A DNA stretch of 64,000 nucleotides from Microbacterium hydrothermale (GTDB taxonomy: Bacteria; Actinomycetota; Actinomycetes; Actinomycetales; Microbacteriaceae), in NCBI RefSeq assembly GCF_004854025.1, contig NZ_STGM01000007.1:1-64000 (forward strand), given 5' to 3'. The notes under the pieces are model-generated. The model was not told the DNA's origin and did no database searches. It saw nothing but the letters and a program-made list of their open reading frames with translations. The position numbers and the translations under genes are program-made. Shown here one piece after another: positions 41,710 through 50,548 of this stretch. Numbering within the stretch: the stretch's first letter is position 1; the number at the start of each line of letters is the position of its first letter.

Positions 41710-42570
41710 TCAGCGCGCGGACAGACCCTCGCGCAGACCCTCGACCAGCGGGGTGGTCGGACGACCGATCAGCGCCGACAGCGTGCCGTCGGTCTGCGAC
41801 AGCGCGCCGCGCGCGATCGCGTCGTCGATGCCGGCCACGAACGCGGCCGTCCCCTCGTCCAGGCCCGCCGCGCGAAGGCCGGCCTCGAGCTGCTCCGTCG
41901 ACACCGCGACGTAGGCGACCGGACGCCCGAGCACCTCGGTCGCGGCCGCGGCGAGCTCGTCGTAGGTCCACGCCACGTCTCCGCCGACCTCGAGCGTGCG
42001 CCCCGCGAGATCGTCGGTGGTCAGCGTCCGGGCAGCGGCCTCGGCGTAGTCGCGGCGGCTCGCGCTCGCGACGCGGGCATCGCCCGCCGCGGCCACGATC
42101 TCGCCGGTCTGGGCGGCGCGGGCGACGGCGTCCAGGTAGTTCTCGGTGTACCAGTTGTGGCGCAGCACCGTCGCCGACAGGCCGGAGGCGGCGATGGCCT
42201 CCTCCGTGGCCTTGTGGTCGGCCCCGAGCGCGTAGTCGATCTCGTCGACGCGCGGCGCGCTGGTGTAGACGAGGCGCTCGACCCCGGCCGCGCGGGCGGC
42301 GTCGATGACGTTACGGTGCCCGCTCACGCGGTCGGCGTCGGTGCCCGAGATGAGCAGCACGCGATCGACTCCCGCGAAGGCGGGAGCGATCGTGTCGGGG
42401 CGGGAGTAGTCGAGTTCGACGACGCCGACGCCGCGGGCGGCGAGGTCCGCCGCCTTCGACGGGGTCCGGACGCCGGCGACGATGTCGGATGCCGCGACGC
42501 CGCGCTCGAGGAGGGCGTCGACGACGAGGCGGCCGAGGTGACCGGAGGCGGCGGTGACGAGGAGGGTCAT
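41710..42570 (-). CDS. NmrA-like NAD(P)-dependent quinone reductase family protein
   Basis: A 286-residue atypical SDR of the NmrA/QOR2 type: LLVTAASGHLGRLVVDALLERG is the nucleotide-binding start and ATVLRHNWYTENYL is the family signature. QOR2-like enzymes reduce quinones with NADPH. AAAGGA precedes the ATG. Divergent from the HxlR regulator, an arrangement in which HxlR proteins sense quinones or thiol stress and control the reductase. Confidence 0.92.
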   Translation of the reverse strand: MTLLVTAASGHLGRLVVDALLERGVAASDIVAGVRTPSKAADLAARGVGVVELDYSRPDTIAPAFAGVDRVLLISGTDADRVSGHRNVIDAARAAGVERLVYTSAPRVDEIDYALGADHKATEEAIAASGLSATVLRHNWYTENYLDAVARAAQTGEIVAAAGDARVASASRRDYAEAAARTLTTDDLAGRTLEVGGDVAWTYDELAAAATEVLGRPVAYVAVSTEQLEAGLRAAGLDEGTAAFVAGIDDAIARGALSQTDGTLSALIGRPTTPLVEGLREGLSAR

Positions 42571-42620
42571 GGGGGTGTCCTTTCGATCGGTACGACCGGT
42601 GCAACCGCCCCGACGACCTC

Positions 42621-42663
42621 GCATTCCGGAATGCAGGTACCCACTTTCCGGTTAGGTACTCAC
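42621..42663. promoter_or_regulatory. Compound operator between nmrA-like and hxlR genes
   Basis: Two adjoining structures fill the gap: a perfect 14-bp palindrome GCATTCCGGAATGC (42621-42634), directly followed by a 10-base direct repeat, AGGTACCCAC (42635-42644) and AGGTACTCAC (42654-42663), 19 bases apart. The second repeat touches the hxlR ATG. GTAC-type repeats are typical of HxlR/QorR sites, and their position implies autoregulation. Confidence 0.6.
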
Positions 42664-43032
42664 ATGAGCGTCAGTCTTGCCGATCTGCGCGGCCGCAATC
42701 CCGAGATCTTCACCGACGGGTGCCCCACGCGCACCGTGCTCGACCACGTGATGGGCAAGTGGGGCGTCCTCGTGCTCCTCGCCCTATCCGACGGGACGCA
42801 GCGCTGGGGCGTCCTGCGCCGCAACGTCTCGGGCATCAGCGAGAAGATGCTGGCCAGCACGCTCAAGACGCTGGAGGGCGACGGGCTCGTGCAGCGCACG
42901 GCCTACCCCGAGGTGCCGCCGCGCGTCGAATACGCCCTCACTCCGCGCGGGCGCGACCTCATGACCCGCGTGATCCCGCTCATGGAGTGGGTTGCCGACA
43001 ACGCCGACGACATCGTCGGTCGCCCGGAGTGA
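42664..43032 (+). CDS. HxlR-family transcriptional regulator
   Basis: A 122-residue winged-helix protein: CPTRTVLDHVMGKWGVLVLLAL, FGVLRR-like RWGVLRRNVSGISEKMLASTLKTLEGDGLV and YALTPRGRDLM. The N-terminal Cys (residue 20) sits at the position used for redox sensing in the HxlR group. It has no Shine-Dalgarno sequence; the start follows the second operator repeat directly, and TTAGGT 6 bases upstream could be a leaderless -10. The FUSC gene overlaps its end (GTGA). Confidence 0.92.
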   Translation: MSVSLADLRGRNPEIFTDGCPTRTVLDHVMGKWGVLVLLALSDGTQRWGVLRRNVSGISEKMLASTLKTLEGDGLVQRTAYPEVPPRVEYALTPRGRDLMTRVIPLMEWVADNADDIVGRPE

Positions 43033-44090
43033 TCGTGCGCATCCCCGCCCTCCGCACGGTCAGAGACAGCATGACCGTCCGCGCGCCGCGGCGCGTGCCG
43101 CTGCTGCAGGTGGGCAAATCCGCGATCGCGATCGTGGCCGCCTGGCTCGTGGCGGGATGGCTCGTGCAGGGCCCGCCACCGATCTTCGCCGCGATCGCGG
43201 CCCTGCTGGTGGTCCAGCCGAGCATCAACCAGTCCTTCACCCGCGCCGTCGAGCGCAGCGTGGGCGTCATCGTCGGAGTGGTCATCGCCGCCCTGCTCGG
43301 GCTCGCCTTCGGATCGCAGCCGTGGGTCGCGCTCCTGTCCGCCGGGGTCGCGCTGCTGGTCGCGTGGGCCGCGCGCATCTCCGCCGGCGCGACCAACCAG
43401 ATCGCCATCAGCGCTCTGCTCGTGCTCGCCCTGGGGACCGCCACCCCCAACTACGCCCTCGACCGCGTGCTCGAGACCCTGATCGGCGCGGCGATCGGCA
43501 TCATCGTCAACGCCGCCCTCGTCCCGCCCGTGCTCGTACCCGCGGCTCGCGGGAAGGTCGACGTGCTGGGGCGCGAGCTGGCGGCCGCGCTCGAGAGACT
43601 CGCCGACGCCCTCGAGACGCCGCAGACGGCGGCATCCCTCGAGGGACTCCTCCTCGAGGCCCGACTCCTCCGCCCGGTGCGGGATGCCGCAGCCGACGCC
43701 CTCCGCGACGGCGCCGACTCGCTGGCCCTGAACCCGCGCAACAACCGTCACCGCGCCGACCTCGCGCAGATGGGCGCCCTGCTCGACCGCTTCACGCCCG
43801 TGGTGACGCAGACGGTGGGTATGACGCGTGCGGTCTACGACGGCTACGAGAGTTCGATCGTCGACGAACCCGCCGTGCGCGCCATCGCGGAGCAGTTGCA
43901 CCGCGCCGCGCACGACGTGCGTCTCGCCTTCGCCCTCGATGCGGGACCGGAGGAATCCGTCGACGAGGAGCCGGCGCTGACCCGGCCGCTGCAGATCCAG
44001 ACGCCCTCTCCCCTGCACTGGGTCCTGGTGGGATCGTTGCTGATGGACCTGCATCGCGTGCACGAGACGCTGCGGGAGGCCGACGACTGA
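43029..44090 (+). CDS. FUSC-family aromatic-acid-exporter-like membrane protein
   Basis: A 353-residue protein with about five N-terminal membrane helices (residues 25-160, including PPPIFAAIAALLVVQPSINQSF) and a large cytosolic helical C-terminus. FUSC proteins export aromatic acids or similar compounds. The GTG overlaps the hxlR stop, so it is co-transcribed with the regulator, which suggests export of the compound the regulator senses. GTG 43035 is an alternative start. Confidence 0.85.
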   Translation: MIVRIPALRTVRDSMTVRAPRRVPLLQVGKSAIAIVAAWLVAGWLVQGPPPIFAAIAALLVVQPSINQSFTRAVERSVGVIVGVVIAALLGLAFGSQPWVALLSAGVALLVAWAARISAGATNQIAISALLVLALGTATPNYALDRVLETLIGAAIGIIVNAALVPPVLVPAARGKVDVLGRELAAALERLADALETPQTAASLEGLLLEARLLRPVRDAAADALRDGADSLALNPRNNRHRADLAQMGALLDRFTPVVTQTVGMTRAVYDGYESSIVDEPAVRAIAEQLHRAAHDVRLAFALDAGPEESVDEEPALTRPLQIQTPSPLHWVLVGSLLMDLHRVHETLREADD

Positions 44091-44204
44091 GCAGCGCACC
44101 GTCGGCCGCGGCTGCGCCGGACGGAATCCCGCCCAATCCGCAAGCCCCCTGGGTATCGGAGCCGGCTCGGCCCCGACGGCATCCGGCGCTGGTTGACTGG
44201 GCCC

Positions 44205-44852
44205 ATGGGTACCGCGATGTTCCCCCTCGGAGCCGTCCTCTTCCCGCACACGCCCCTCGCGCTGCGGATCTTCGAGGAGCGCTATCTCGTGATGCTCGGC
44301 CGCCTGCTGGATGAGACCGACCCCGCCTTCGGGGTGGTGTTGATCGAACGCGGCTCCGAGACCGGCGGAGGCGATCAACGCTTCGCGCTCGGCACGATGG
44401 CGCGGCTCAGCCACGTGGTGCCCCAGGCGGGGCAGATGCAGATCGTCGCGCAGGGCACGGAGCGCTTCGAGATCGTCGAGTGGCTCGACGACTCCCCCTA
44501 CCCGCGCGCCGATGTGCGCGCTCTGCCCGATCTGGAGTGGAACGAGGCTCTTCTCCCGCTGCTCGAGGAGGCCGAGCGCATCGTGCGACGCGTCCTCGGC
44601 CGCGCCACGCAGTTCGGCGGGACCCGCTGGGACCCGGAGGTCGAACTGTCGGAGGAGCCCCTGCCCCGGGCGTGGCAGGTCGCGGCGATCGCGCCGCTGG
44701 GAGAACTGGATCAGATGGAGCTGCTGCGGTCCGAGACGCTCGGAGGGCTGCTGCGCGCGACGATCGACCTCACGCTCGCGGCAGAGCCGCTGCTCGGCGA
44801 TCCCGTCCCCGACGGCGTGATCGTCGTCGACGAGGACGACGACGACAGCTGA
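44205..44852 (+). CDS. LON substrate-binding-domain protein
   Basis: A 215-residue protein consisting of the N-terminal LON domain alone: MFPLGAVLFPHTPLALRIFEERY, then LARLSHVV-type region and helices. It lacks the ATPase and protease parts of Lon, so it is not a protease; its role is unknown, possibly substrate recognition. The tail is strongly acidic (five Asp in a row). TTGACT 6 bases upstream of the ATG (44193-44198) may be its leaderless -10. Confidence 0.9.
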   Translation: MGTAMFPLGAVLFPHTPLALRIFEERYLVMLGRLLDETDPAFGVVLIERGSETGGGDQRFALGTMARLSHVVPQAGQMQIVAQGTERFEIVEWLDDSPYPRADVRALPDLEWNEALLPLLEEAERIVRRVLGRATQFGGTRWDPEVELSEEPLPRAWQVAAIAPLGELDQMELLRSETLGGLLRATIDLTLAAEPLLGDPVPDGVIVVDEDDDDS

Positions 44853-44921
44853 CGCGAGGCCGGCTGAACACCCTGCTCGCAGGCCGCCGCCGCGGCCCCG
44901 CACGCGGACTGACGAGACCGA

Positions 44922-44953
44922 GCCCGGAGGGTCGCCGACGACGACCTCCGGGC
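44922..44953. terminator. Hairpin between convergent genes
   Basis: GCCCGGAGG(G)TCG at 44922-44933 pairs with CGACCTCCGGGC at 44942-44953, with one bulged G and an 8-base loop. It lies between the LON-domain gene and the convergent PEP-mutase-like gene. The preceding 44853-44921 shows nothing recognisable. Confidence 0.55.
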
Positions 44954-44965
44954 GCGGCCCCACCG

Positions 44966-45742
44966 TCAGTTGAGTTCGCGCACCGACGAGGGGATGACCC
45001 CGGTCCCGTACAGGTCGATCGCGAGGTCCTGCAGCGCCGTCAGCGCGACGCGCTGCGTCTGCGGCCCATACGAGATGCGCGCCACGCCCAGCGACTCGTA
45101 CTCCGCCGCGGCGAGGTTGCCCGGCACGCCGATGACGCTGAGCGTGCGCTCCCCGAGCCCCTCGACCAGGCGCCGGGTGGTCTCGGCGTCGAGCTTGCCG
45201 GGCACGAACACCGAGGTGGCGCCCGCCGCGAGGAAGGCGCGGCCGCGCTCCACGGCATCCGCGATCTTGTCGTCGAGGGGCCGGTCGGCTCCCTTCAGGA
45301 ACACGTCCGTCCGGGCGTTCAGCACGAACGGCACGCCCTCGGCCTCCCCGGCGGCGATCACCGCTTCGACGGCCGCCACGGCCTCCGCGAGCGGCTTGAC
45401 CCGGTCCTCGACGTTGGCACCGACCACGCCGACGCCGATGGCGCGACGCGTCGTCTCGCCGGGGTCGCCGAACCCCGCGTCGAGGTCCGCGCTGACCGGC
45501 ACGTCGACGGCGGCGACGATGCGCCCGACCATGTCGAGCATGAGCTCCACGGGGATGTTCTCCCCGTCCTCGTAGCCGAAGGTCGCCGCGATCGAGTGGC
45601 CCGCGGTCGCGAGCGCCGTCGTCTCGGGCAGAGCCGCGACGGCCCGTGCCGACACGACGTCCCACACGTTCACGACACGCAGGATCTCGGGGGCGGCGTG
45701 CAGCCGGGCGAGGGTCCGCGCGCGGTCGGCGACGGCGGTCAC
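44966..45742 (-). CDS. Isocitrate-lyase/PEP-mutase superfamily protein
   Basis: A 258-residue TIM-barrel enzyme of the PEP mutase/2-methylisocitrate lyase superfamily: VVNVWDVVSARAV, TAGHSIAATFGYEDG, PVSADLDAGFGD (metal-binding Asp) and VNVEDR-like GANVEDR. The usual catalytic KKCGH loop of isocitrate lyases is missing, so the reaction is undefined, perhaps C-C or P-C cleavage. The GTG start overlaps the SDR gene stop (GTGA). Confidence 0.85.
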   Translation of the reverse strand: MTAVADRARTLARLHAAPEILRVVNVWDVVSARAVAALPETTALATAGHSIAATFGYEDGENIPVELMLDMVGRIVAAVDVPVSADLDAGFGDPGETTRRAIGVGVVGANVEDRVKPLAEAVAAVEAVIAAGEAEGVPFVLNARTDVFLKGADRPLDDKIADAVERGRAFLAAGATSVFVPGKLDAETTRRLVEGLGERTLSVIGVPGNLAAAEYESLGVARISYGPQTQRVALTALQDLAIDLYGTGVIPSSVRELN

Positions 45743-46407
45743 GCGTCGCCCCCGGCGGTGTGGTCGGCCACGATCGCCTCGGCGATGAGCGTGTCGCCCG
45801 CGCCGAAGCGGATGAAGCGTCCGATGGTCGCGGGCTGCACGAGCACGGCCGCGGCGACGGCGGCCACGTCGGCGCGCGAGACCTCGCCCTTGCCCTGCGG
45901 GGCCGTGGTGATGCGTCCCGACGGCGGATCGAGCGTGAGGGTGCCGGGACCGAGGATCGTCCAGTCCAGGTCGCTCGCGCGCAGGTGGTCGTCGGCCGCG
46001 AGCTTCGCGTCGGCGTAGGCGTAGAAGGAGTCCTCGGGGTCGATGCCGTGGTCGGGCGTCGATCCGATCCACGAGACCATCACGAACCGGCGCACGCCGG
46101 CCTGGGCCGCGGCGTCGATCGCCCGCTGAGCGGCGTCGCGGTCGACGGCGTACGTGCGCTCGGCGCTGCCGCCGCCGGCACCCGCCGACCAGACGATCGC
46201 GTCGGCCCCCTCGAAGGCCGCGGCCATCTCGTCGGTGTCGGCGTTCTCGACGTCGAGCACAAGGGGCGTCCCGCCCGCCTGCTCGATGTCGCCGGCCTGA
46301 TCGGGGTTGCGGATGACGGAGGTCGCCTCGTCGCCGCGATCGGCGAGCAGCCGCGCGAGGTGCAGGGCCACCTTCCCGTGTCCTCCGATGATCACGATGC
46401 GTTCCAT
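45739..46407 (-). CDS. NAD(P)-binding atypical short-chain dehydrogenase
   Basis: A 222-residue Rossmann-fold protein: IVIIGGHGKVALHLARLL, then VWSAGAGGG and a YAYADAKLAAD catalytic-like motif. It belongs to the atypical SDR-a5/NAD(P)H-binding group. GGGAGGA precedes the ATG, which starts 1 base after the stop of the PPOX gene, so the three genes form one operon. Confidence 0.9.
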   Translation of the reverse strand: MERIVIIGGHGKVALHLARLLADRGDEATSVIRNPDQAGDIEQAGGTPLVLDVENADTDEMAAAFEGADAIVWSAGAGGGSAERTYAVDRDAAQRAIDAAAQAGVRRFVMVSWIGSTPDHGIDPEDSFYAYADAKLAADDHLRASDLDWTILGPGTLTLDPPSGRITTAPQGKGEVSRADVAAVAAAVLVQPATIGRFIRFGAGDTLIAEAIVADHTAGGDA

Positions 46408-46408
46408 G

Positions 46409-46792
46409 TCACTGTCCTCCCACTTTGTCGATCGACATCTTCAAGATCACGCGGTCGGCGCGATCGGCCGGCGCGTCCTGCTGCGCGTTGCCGTAGCGCT
46501 TCCCGAGGAAGACGTAGAACGCGCCCTCCGGATCGGGTTCGGCCTCGAGGAGGCGACCGCGCACCTCGATGTACCGGTACGGGCGCTCCGGGTCGAAGAC
46601 CATGAGGCTCATCGACGGATTCCGCTGCAGGTTGCGATACTTCTGCCGCGTCACGGTGTGCGTGAACAGCAGATGCTCTCCGTCGAAGGAGAACCACATC
46701 GGGTTCACCTGCACGGTTCCGTCCGGACGGACGGTGCCGAGACTGCCGTAGTTCGGGTTCTCGAGCAGGTCGCGTTGCGCGTCGGGGATCAT
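46409..46792 (-). CDS. PPOX-class flavin/F420-binding protein
   Basis: A 127-residue split-barrel protein: NYGSLGTVRPDGTVQVNPMWFSFDGEHLLF and FDPERPYRYIEVRGRL. This class reduces substrates with FMN or F420; the cofactor cannot be fixed by eye. GAAAGGA precedes the ATG at 46792. First gene of the operon with the SDR and PEP-mutase-like genes. Confidence 0.9.
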   Translation of the reverse strand: MIPDAQRDLLENPNYGSLGTVRPDGTVQVNPMWFSFDGEHLLFTHTVTRQKYRNLQRNPSMSLMVFDPERPYRYIEVRGRLLEAEPDPEGAFYVFLGKRYGNAQQDAPADRADRVILKMSIDKVGGQ

Positions 46793-46878
46793 GCGTGTCC
46801 TTTCACCGAGGATCCGCACTCGACCCTACGCAGCACCCCCGACACGCCCCCGCGGGGTTGACGACCCGACCGTGACGC

Positions 46879-47292
46879 TCACGTCACCTCGCCGTCGACG
46901 TACACCCACCGCCCGCCGCGCCGCGCGAAGCGGCTCCGCTCGACCAGCTCTCCGTCCCGGCCGGCCTGCCGCCAGCGCGCGCGGAACGCCACCACCGCGG
47001 CATCCCCGTCCTCCACGGCCTCCTCGATGTCGAGACCGGTCCACACCGTACCGTCGTCGACGTCGATGTGCTCGGGCCGGGTCCGCGGATGCCACGACCG
47101 GACGAGATGCGCCTCGTCACCCACTGCGAAGGCGGTGTAGCGCGAGCGCATCAGCCGCTCCGCGCTCGGCGCGGGGGCACCGTCGACGATCGGCGCGCAG
47201 CAGGCGCCGAACACCCCGCCCCCGCACGGACACGCCGCGTGCGCCGACGGACGGGAGACCGACGGACGAGAGGATGCCGACCCGAAAGACAT
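46879..47292 (-). CDS. YchJ/UPF0225-family protein
   Basis: A 137-residue protein with an N-terminal cysteine cluster (ACPCGGGVFGACCAP) of the SEC-C type that likely binds zinc, then MRSRYTAFAVGDEAHLVRSWHPRTRP, diagnostic of UPF0225. Function unknown. TAGAGT lies 6 bases before the ATG (47299-47304). Divergent from the exonuclease. Confidence 0.9.
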   Translation of the reverse strand: MSFGSASSRPSVSRPSAHAACPCGGGVFGACCAPIVDGAPAPSAERLMRSRYTAFAVGDEAHLVRSWHPRTRPEHIDVDDGTVWTGLDIEEAVEDGDAAVVAFRARWRQAGRDGELVERSRFARRGGRWVYVDGEVT

Positions 47293-47298
47293 CCCGCC

Positions 47299-47304
47299 AC
47301 TCTA
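47299..47304 (-). promoter_or_regulatory. Leaderless -10 box for the YchJ-like gene
   Basis: TAGAGT on the minus strand, 6 bases before the ATG at 47292. Confidence 0.5.
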
Positions 47305-47390
47305 GGTCGCGCCGCCCGTCGTCTCGTCCGAGCGAGCGTGCGCTGCGACCCCGATCGCACCGGCGAATGTCCCGTGCCAGGATCGAGACC

Positions 47391-48302
47391 GTGACCGACC
47401 GCATCATGCTCCTCGACACCGCGTCGCTGTACTTCCGCGCCTTCTACGGCGTGCCCGACAAGGTCAAGGCGGCCGACGGGTCGTCGGTCAACGCGGTGCG
47501 GGGTCTGCTCGACATGATCGCGAAGCTCGTGACGACCTACGGCCCCACGCGCCTCGTCGCCTGCTGGGACGACGACTGGCGTCCCGCCTGGCGCGTGGAT
47601 CTGCTCCCGAGCTACAAGGCGCACCGCGTGGTCGAGGCGGTCGCCGCGGGACCCGACGTCGAAGAGGTCCCCGACCCCCTCGAGGCCCAGATCCCGCTCA
47701 TCCGCGAGGCGTTGGCGGTCCTCGGCATCCCCGTGGTCGGCGCGGCCGCGCACGAGGCCGACGACGTCATCGGCACCCTCGCCACCCGGGCCGACGCCCC
47801 GGTCGACATCGTGACCGGCGACCGCGACCTGTTCCAGCTGGTCGACGACGACCGCGGCATCCGGATCATCTACACGGCACGGGGCATGAGCAACCTCGAG
47901 ATCGTCGACGACGCCACGGTGATGGGCAAGTACGGCGTGCACGCGGCGCAGTACGCCGACTTCGCGGTGCTGCGGGGCGACCCCTCCGACGGTCTGCCCG
48001 GCGTCGCGGGGATCGGCGAGAAGTCCGCCGCGTCACTGCTGGCCGCGCACGGCTCTCTCGACGCCATCCGCGCCGCCGTCGCCGACGGAACAGCGGGCAC
48101 CCCCGCGCAGCGCGCGAAGATCGCCGCCGCAGGCGCCTATCTCGACGTCGCCCCGACCGTCGTGCGCGTCGCGCGCGATCTGACGCTCGCCCCCTTCGAC
48201 GACGCGCTGGGCCCCGTCGACGACGCCGCCGCGACCGCCCTGGCCGAGCGCTGGAACCTGGGCTCGTCGATGAGCCGCGCCCTCGCCGCCCTCCCCCACT
48301 GA
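47391..48302 (+). CDS. 5'-3' exonuclease, PolA small-fragment-like
   Basis: A 303-residue stand-alone 5'-3' exonuclease like the N-terminal domain of DNA polymerase I: LDTASLYFRAFYGVP, then the acidic HEADDVIGTLA and VTGDRDLFQLVDD, and the helix-hairpin-helix GDPSDGLPGVAGIGEKSA. It lacks a polymerase domain. It may remove RNA primers or flaps in repair. GTG 47391 has CAGGAT 7 bases upstream, which may be a leaderless -10 rather than a ribosome-binding site. Confidence 0.93.
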   Translation: MTDRIMLLDTASLYFRAFYGVPDKVKAADGSSVNAVRGLLDMIAKLVTTYGPTRLVACWDDDWRPAWRVDLLPSYKAHRVVEAVAAGPDVEEVPDPLEAQIPLIREALAVLGIPVVGAAAHEADDVIGTLATRADAPVDIVTGDRDLFQLVDDDRGIRIIYTARGMSNLEIVDDATVMGKYGVHAAQYADFAVLRGDPSDGLPGVAGIGEKSAASLLAAHGSLDAIRAAVADGTAGTPAQRAKIAAAGAYLDVAPTVVRVARDLTLAPFDDALGPVDDAAATALAERWNLGSSMSRALAALPH

Positions 48303-48324
48303 CCTCGGCCCACTGACCGCGGAC

Positions 48325-49317
48325 TCAGCGTTCGCGTTCGAGCCACTCCCGCAGGCGGGGCAGCGGCCAGGTCGTGACGATGCGCTCGGTCGGCACCCCG
48401 AGGGCCTCGGCGCGCGCCGCGCCGTGATCGAGCAGCGACAGCTGACCCGGAGCGTGCGCGTCGGAGTCGATCGAGAATAGACACCCCGCCGCGACGGCCT
48501 GAGCGAGGAGGTCGTCCGGAGGATCCTGGCGCTCCGGACGGGAGTTGATCTCGACCGCGACCCCCGACGCCGCGCAGGCCGCGAAGACCGCCTCCGCGTC
48601 GAACTCCGACGGCGGGCGGGTCCCCCGCGCCCCCTCGACGAGCCGACCGGTCACGTGCCCCAGCACGTCGACCCGCGGATCCCGCGCCGCCGCCACGAGA
48701 CGCGTCGTCATCGCCCGACGCTCCATGCGCAGTTTTGAATGGGCGGATGCCACGACCACGTCGAGAGCGCGGAGCAGATCGTCCTGCTGATCGAGGTCGC
48801 CGTCGTCGAGGATATCGACTTCGATCCCGGTCAGCAGGGTGAACCCCTCGCCGCGGTGTCCGCGCACGACCTCCATCTGCGCCCGCAGCCGCTCGGGCGA
48901 CAGGCCGTTCGCGACCGTCAGACGCGGCGAGTGGTCGGTGAGGGCGAGGTACTCGTGACCCAGGCGGCGGGCCGCGTCCACCATGGCATCGATCGGCGTC
49001 GTCCCGTCCGACCAGTCGCTGTGACTGTGCAGATCACCGCGCAACCGCGACCGCAGCTCCCCGCCGCCCACCGGGGCGTTCTCTGCGCGCAGCGCGGCGA
49101 GCCGCTCCGGAACCTCGCCCGCGAGCGCCTGCTGGATGACCGCGAAGGTCGAATCGCCGATACCCGGCCGACGACGCAGACCGGGATCGCGCAGTTGCTC
49201 ATCCGACAGTCCCTCGATCGCCGCGGCGGCCGTGCGGAACGCCTTCGACTTGTAGCGCGACGACCTCTCCCGCTCGAGCAGATACGCGATCTCGGTGAGC
49301 GCGTCGAGCGGGTCCAT
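48325..49317 (-). CDS. PHP-domain protein with helix-hairpin-helix N-terminus
   Basis: A 330-residue protein with an N-terminal DNA-binding-like helical domain (ALTEIAYLLERERSSRYK, RRPGIGDSTF) like the family X polymerase helix-hairpin-helix, followed directly by a PHP metallo-phosphoesterase domain: GDLHSHSDWSDGTTP, TDHSPR, GIEVDIL, SAHSKL and DSDAH. It resembles PolX without the polymerase. A DNA-repair nuclease is the likely role. trpD lies 4 bases upstream on the same strand. Confidence 0.9.
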   Translation of the reverse strand: MDPLDALTEIAYLLERERSSRYKSKAFRTAAAAIEGLSDEQLRDPGLRRRPGIGDSTFAVIQQALAGEVPERLAALRAENAPVGGGELRSRLRGDLHSHSDWSDGTTPIDAMVDAARRLGHEYLALTDHSPRLTVANGLSPERLRAQMEVVRGHRGEGFTLLTGIEVDILDDGDLDQQDDLLRALDVVVASAHSKLRMERRAMTTRLVAAARDPRVDVLGHVTGRLVEGARGTRPPSEFDAEAVFAACAASGVAVEINSRPERQDPPDDLLAQAVAAGCLFSIDSDAHAPGQLSLLDHGAARAEALGVPTERIVTTWPLPRLREWLERER

Positions 49318-49320
49318 GCG

Positions 49321-50382
49321 TTACTCCGCCAGATCTTTCGACGTCTGCACCCACGCGTCGAGCTTCGCCGACGCTCGTCCGTCGTCGATCGCCGCGGCGG
49401 CATCCGCCATCGCCTCCGCGAGACGCTCCAGGATCGGGCGCTGCACCTGAGCGGCATCCTGGAAGAGCCGGAACGAGACCAGTCCCGCCGCCGCGTTCAG
49501 CAGCACGATGTCGCGCACGGGTCCGGTCTCCCCACCGAGAACGCGCCGCACGACCTCGGCATTGTGAGCGGGAGAGCCGCCCAGCAGGTCGTCGATGTCA
49601 GCGAGCGGGATGCCGAGATCCCGCGGATCGAGATCGTGCTCGTGCACGTCACCGCGGCTGATCTCCCACACGCGGCTGTGCCCGGTGGTGGTGAGCTCGT
49701 CGAGGCCGTCGTCGCCCCGGAACACCAGCGCCGTCGCACCGCGCGTGCGGAACACCCCGGTGATCAGGGGGACGCGGTCGAGGTGGGCGACGCCGACCGC
49801 GTTCGCCTCCGCCCGGGCGGGGTTGCAGAGCGGCCCCAAGAAGTTGAAGACCGTGGGGACGCCGAGCTCCGAGCGCGTCGCCGCCGCGTGACGGAACCCG
49901 GGGTGGAAGGCCGACGCGAACGCGAAGGTGATGCCCGTGCGATCGAGCGTCTCGGCCACCTTCTCGGGCGACAGCGTCAGGGCGATGCCCAGCGACGACA
50001 GGACGTCGCTCGAGCCCGAAGCCGAACTGGCGGCGCGGTTGCCGTGCTTGACGACGGGGACTCCGGATGCCGCCGCCACGACGGCCGCCATCGTCGACAC
50101 GTTCACCGTGCCGTAGCGGTCGCCCCCGGTGCCGACGATGTCGAGGACCTCGGCGCGCACGGGCAGCGGGACGGCGGCCTCGAGGATGGCGTCGCGGAAC
50201 CCGACGATCTCTTCGACGGTCTCGCCCTTGGCTCGCAGGGCCATCAGGAAACCCGCCAGTTGAGAGGGCGTCGCCTCGCCCGCCATCACCTGTCGCATGG
50301 CCCACGTCGACTCCGACACGCTGAGGTCGACGCCCCCGAGCAGAGAGGTGAGCAGATCGGGCCAGGTGAAGCGTTCCGCCAT
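49321..50382 (-). CDS. trpD: Anthranilate phosphoribosyltransferase
   Basis: Transfers phosphoribose to anthranilate, the second step of tryptophan synthesis. The 353-residue protein has the family glycine-rich GTGGDRYGTVNVST (PRPP-binding), KHGNRAASSASGSSDVL, HPGFRHAAATRSELG and FNFLGPLCNP. It stands alone, away from other trp genes, with GGATCG upstream of the ATG as a weak ribosome-binding site. Divergent from ctaE. Confidence 0.97.
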   Translation of the reverse strand: MAERFTWPDLLTSLLGGVDLSVSESTWAMRQVMAGEATPSQLAGFLMALRAKGETVEEIVGFRDAILEAAVPLPVRAEVLDIVGTGGDRYGTVNVSTMAAVVAAASGVPVVKHGNRAASSASGSSDVLSSLGIALTLSPEKVAETLDRTGITFAFASAFHPGFRHAAATRSELGVPTVFNFLGPLCNPARAEANAVGVAHLDRVPLITGVFRTRGATALVFRGDDGLDELTTTGHSRVWEISRGDVHEHDLDPRDLGIPLADIDDLLGGSPAHNAEVVRRVLGGETGPVRDIVLLNAAAGLVSFRLFQDAAQVQRPILERLAEAMADAAAAIDDGRASAKLDAWVQTSKDLAE

Positions 50383-50493
50383 GGGACGATCCTTTCACAC
50401 GCGTGTCGCGCGCCCGCGCGACGGGCCGCGTGAGCGGAACCGCTCCCGTACCGGGGATTCCTTGCGGATTCTGAGGCTTCCCTAAGTCTCGAC

Positions 50494-50548
50494 GATGGAA
50501 TATCGCAGGGTCGGGATGGGAATATCAGCTCCTGGGATCGCGCATAAT
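50494..50548 (+). promoter_or_regulatory. ctaE promoter with upstream direct repeat
   Basis: The -10 hexamer CATAAT (50543-50548) ends 6 bases before the ctaE GTG, so the mRNA is leaderless. Upstream, GATGGAATATC (50494-50504) and GATGGGAATATC (50515-50526) are direct repeats 21 bases apart, two helical turns, with the second covering the -35 region. This arrangement suits an activator or repressor of the respiratory operon. Confidence 0.5.
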
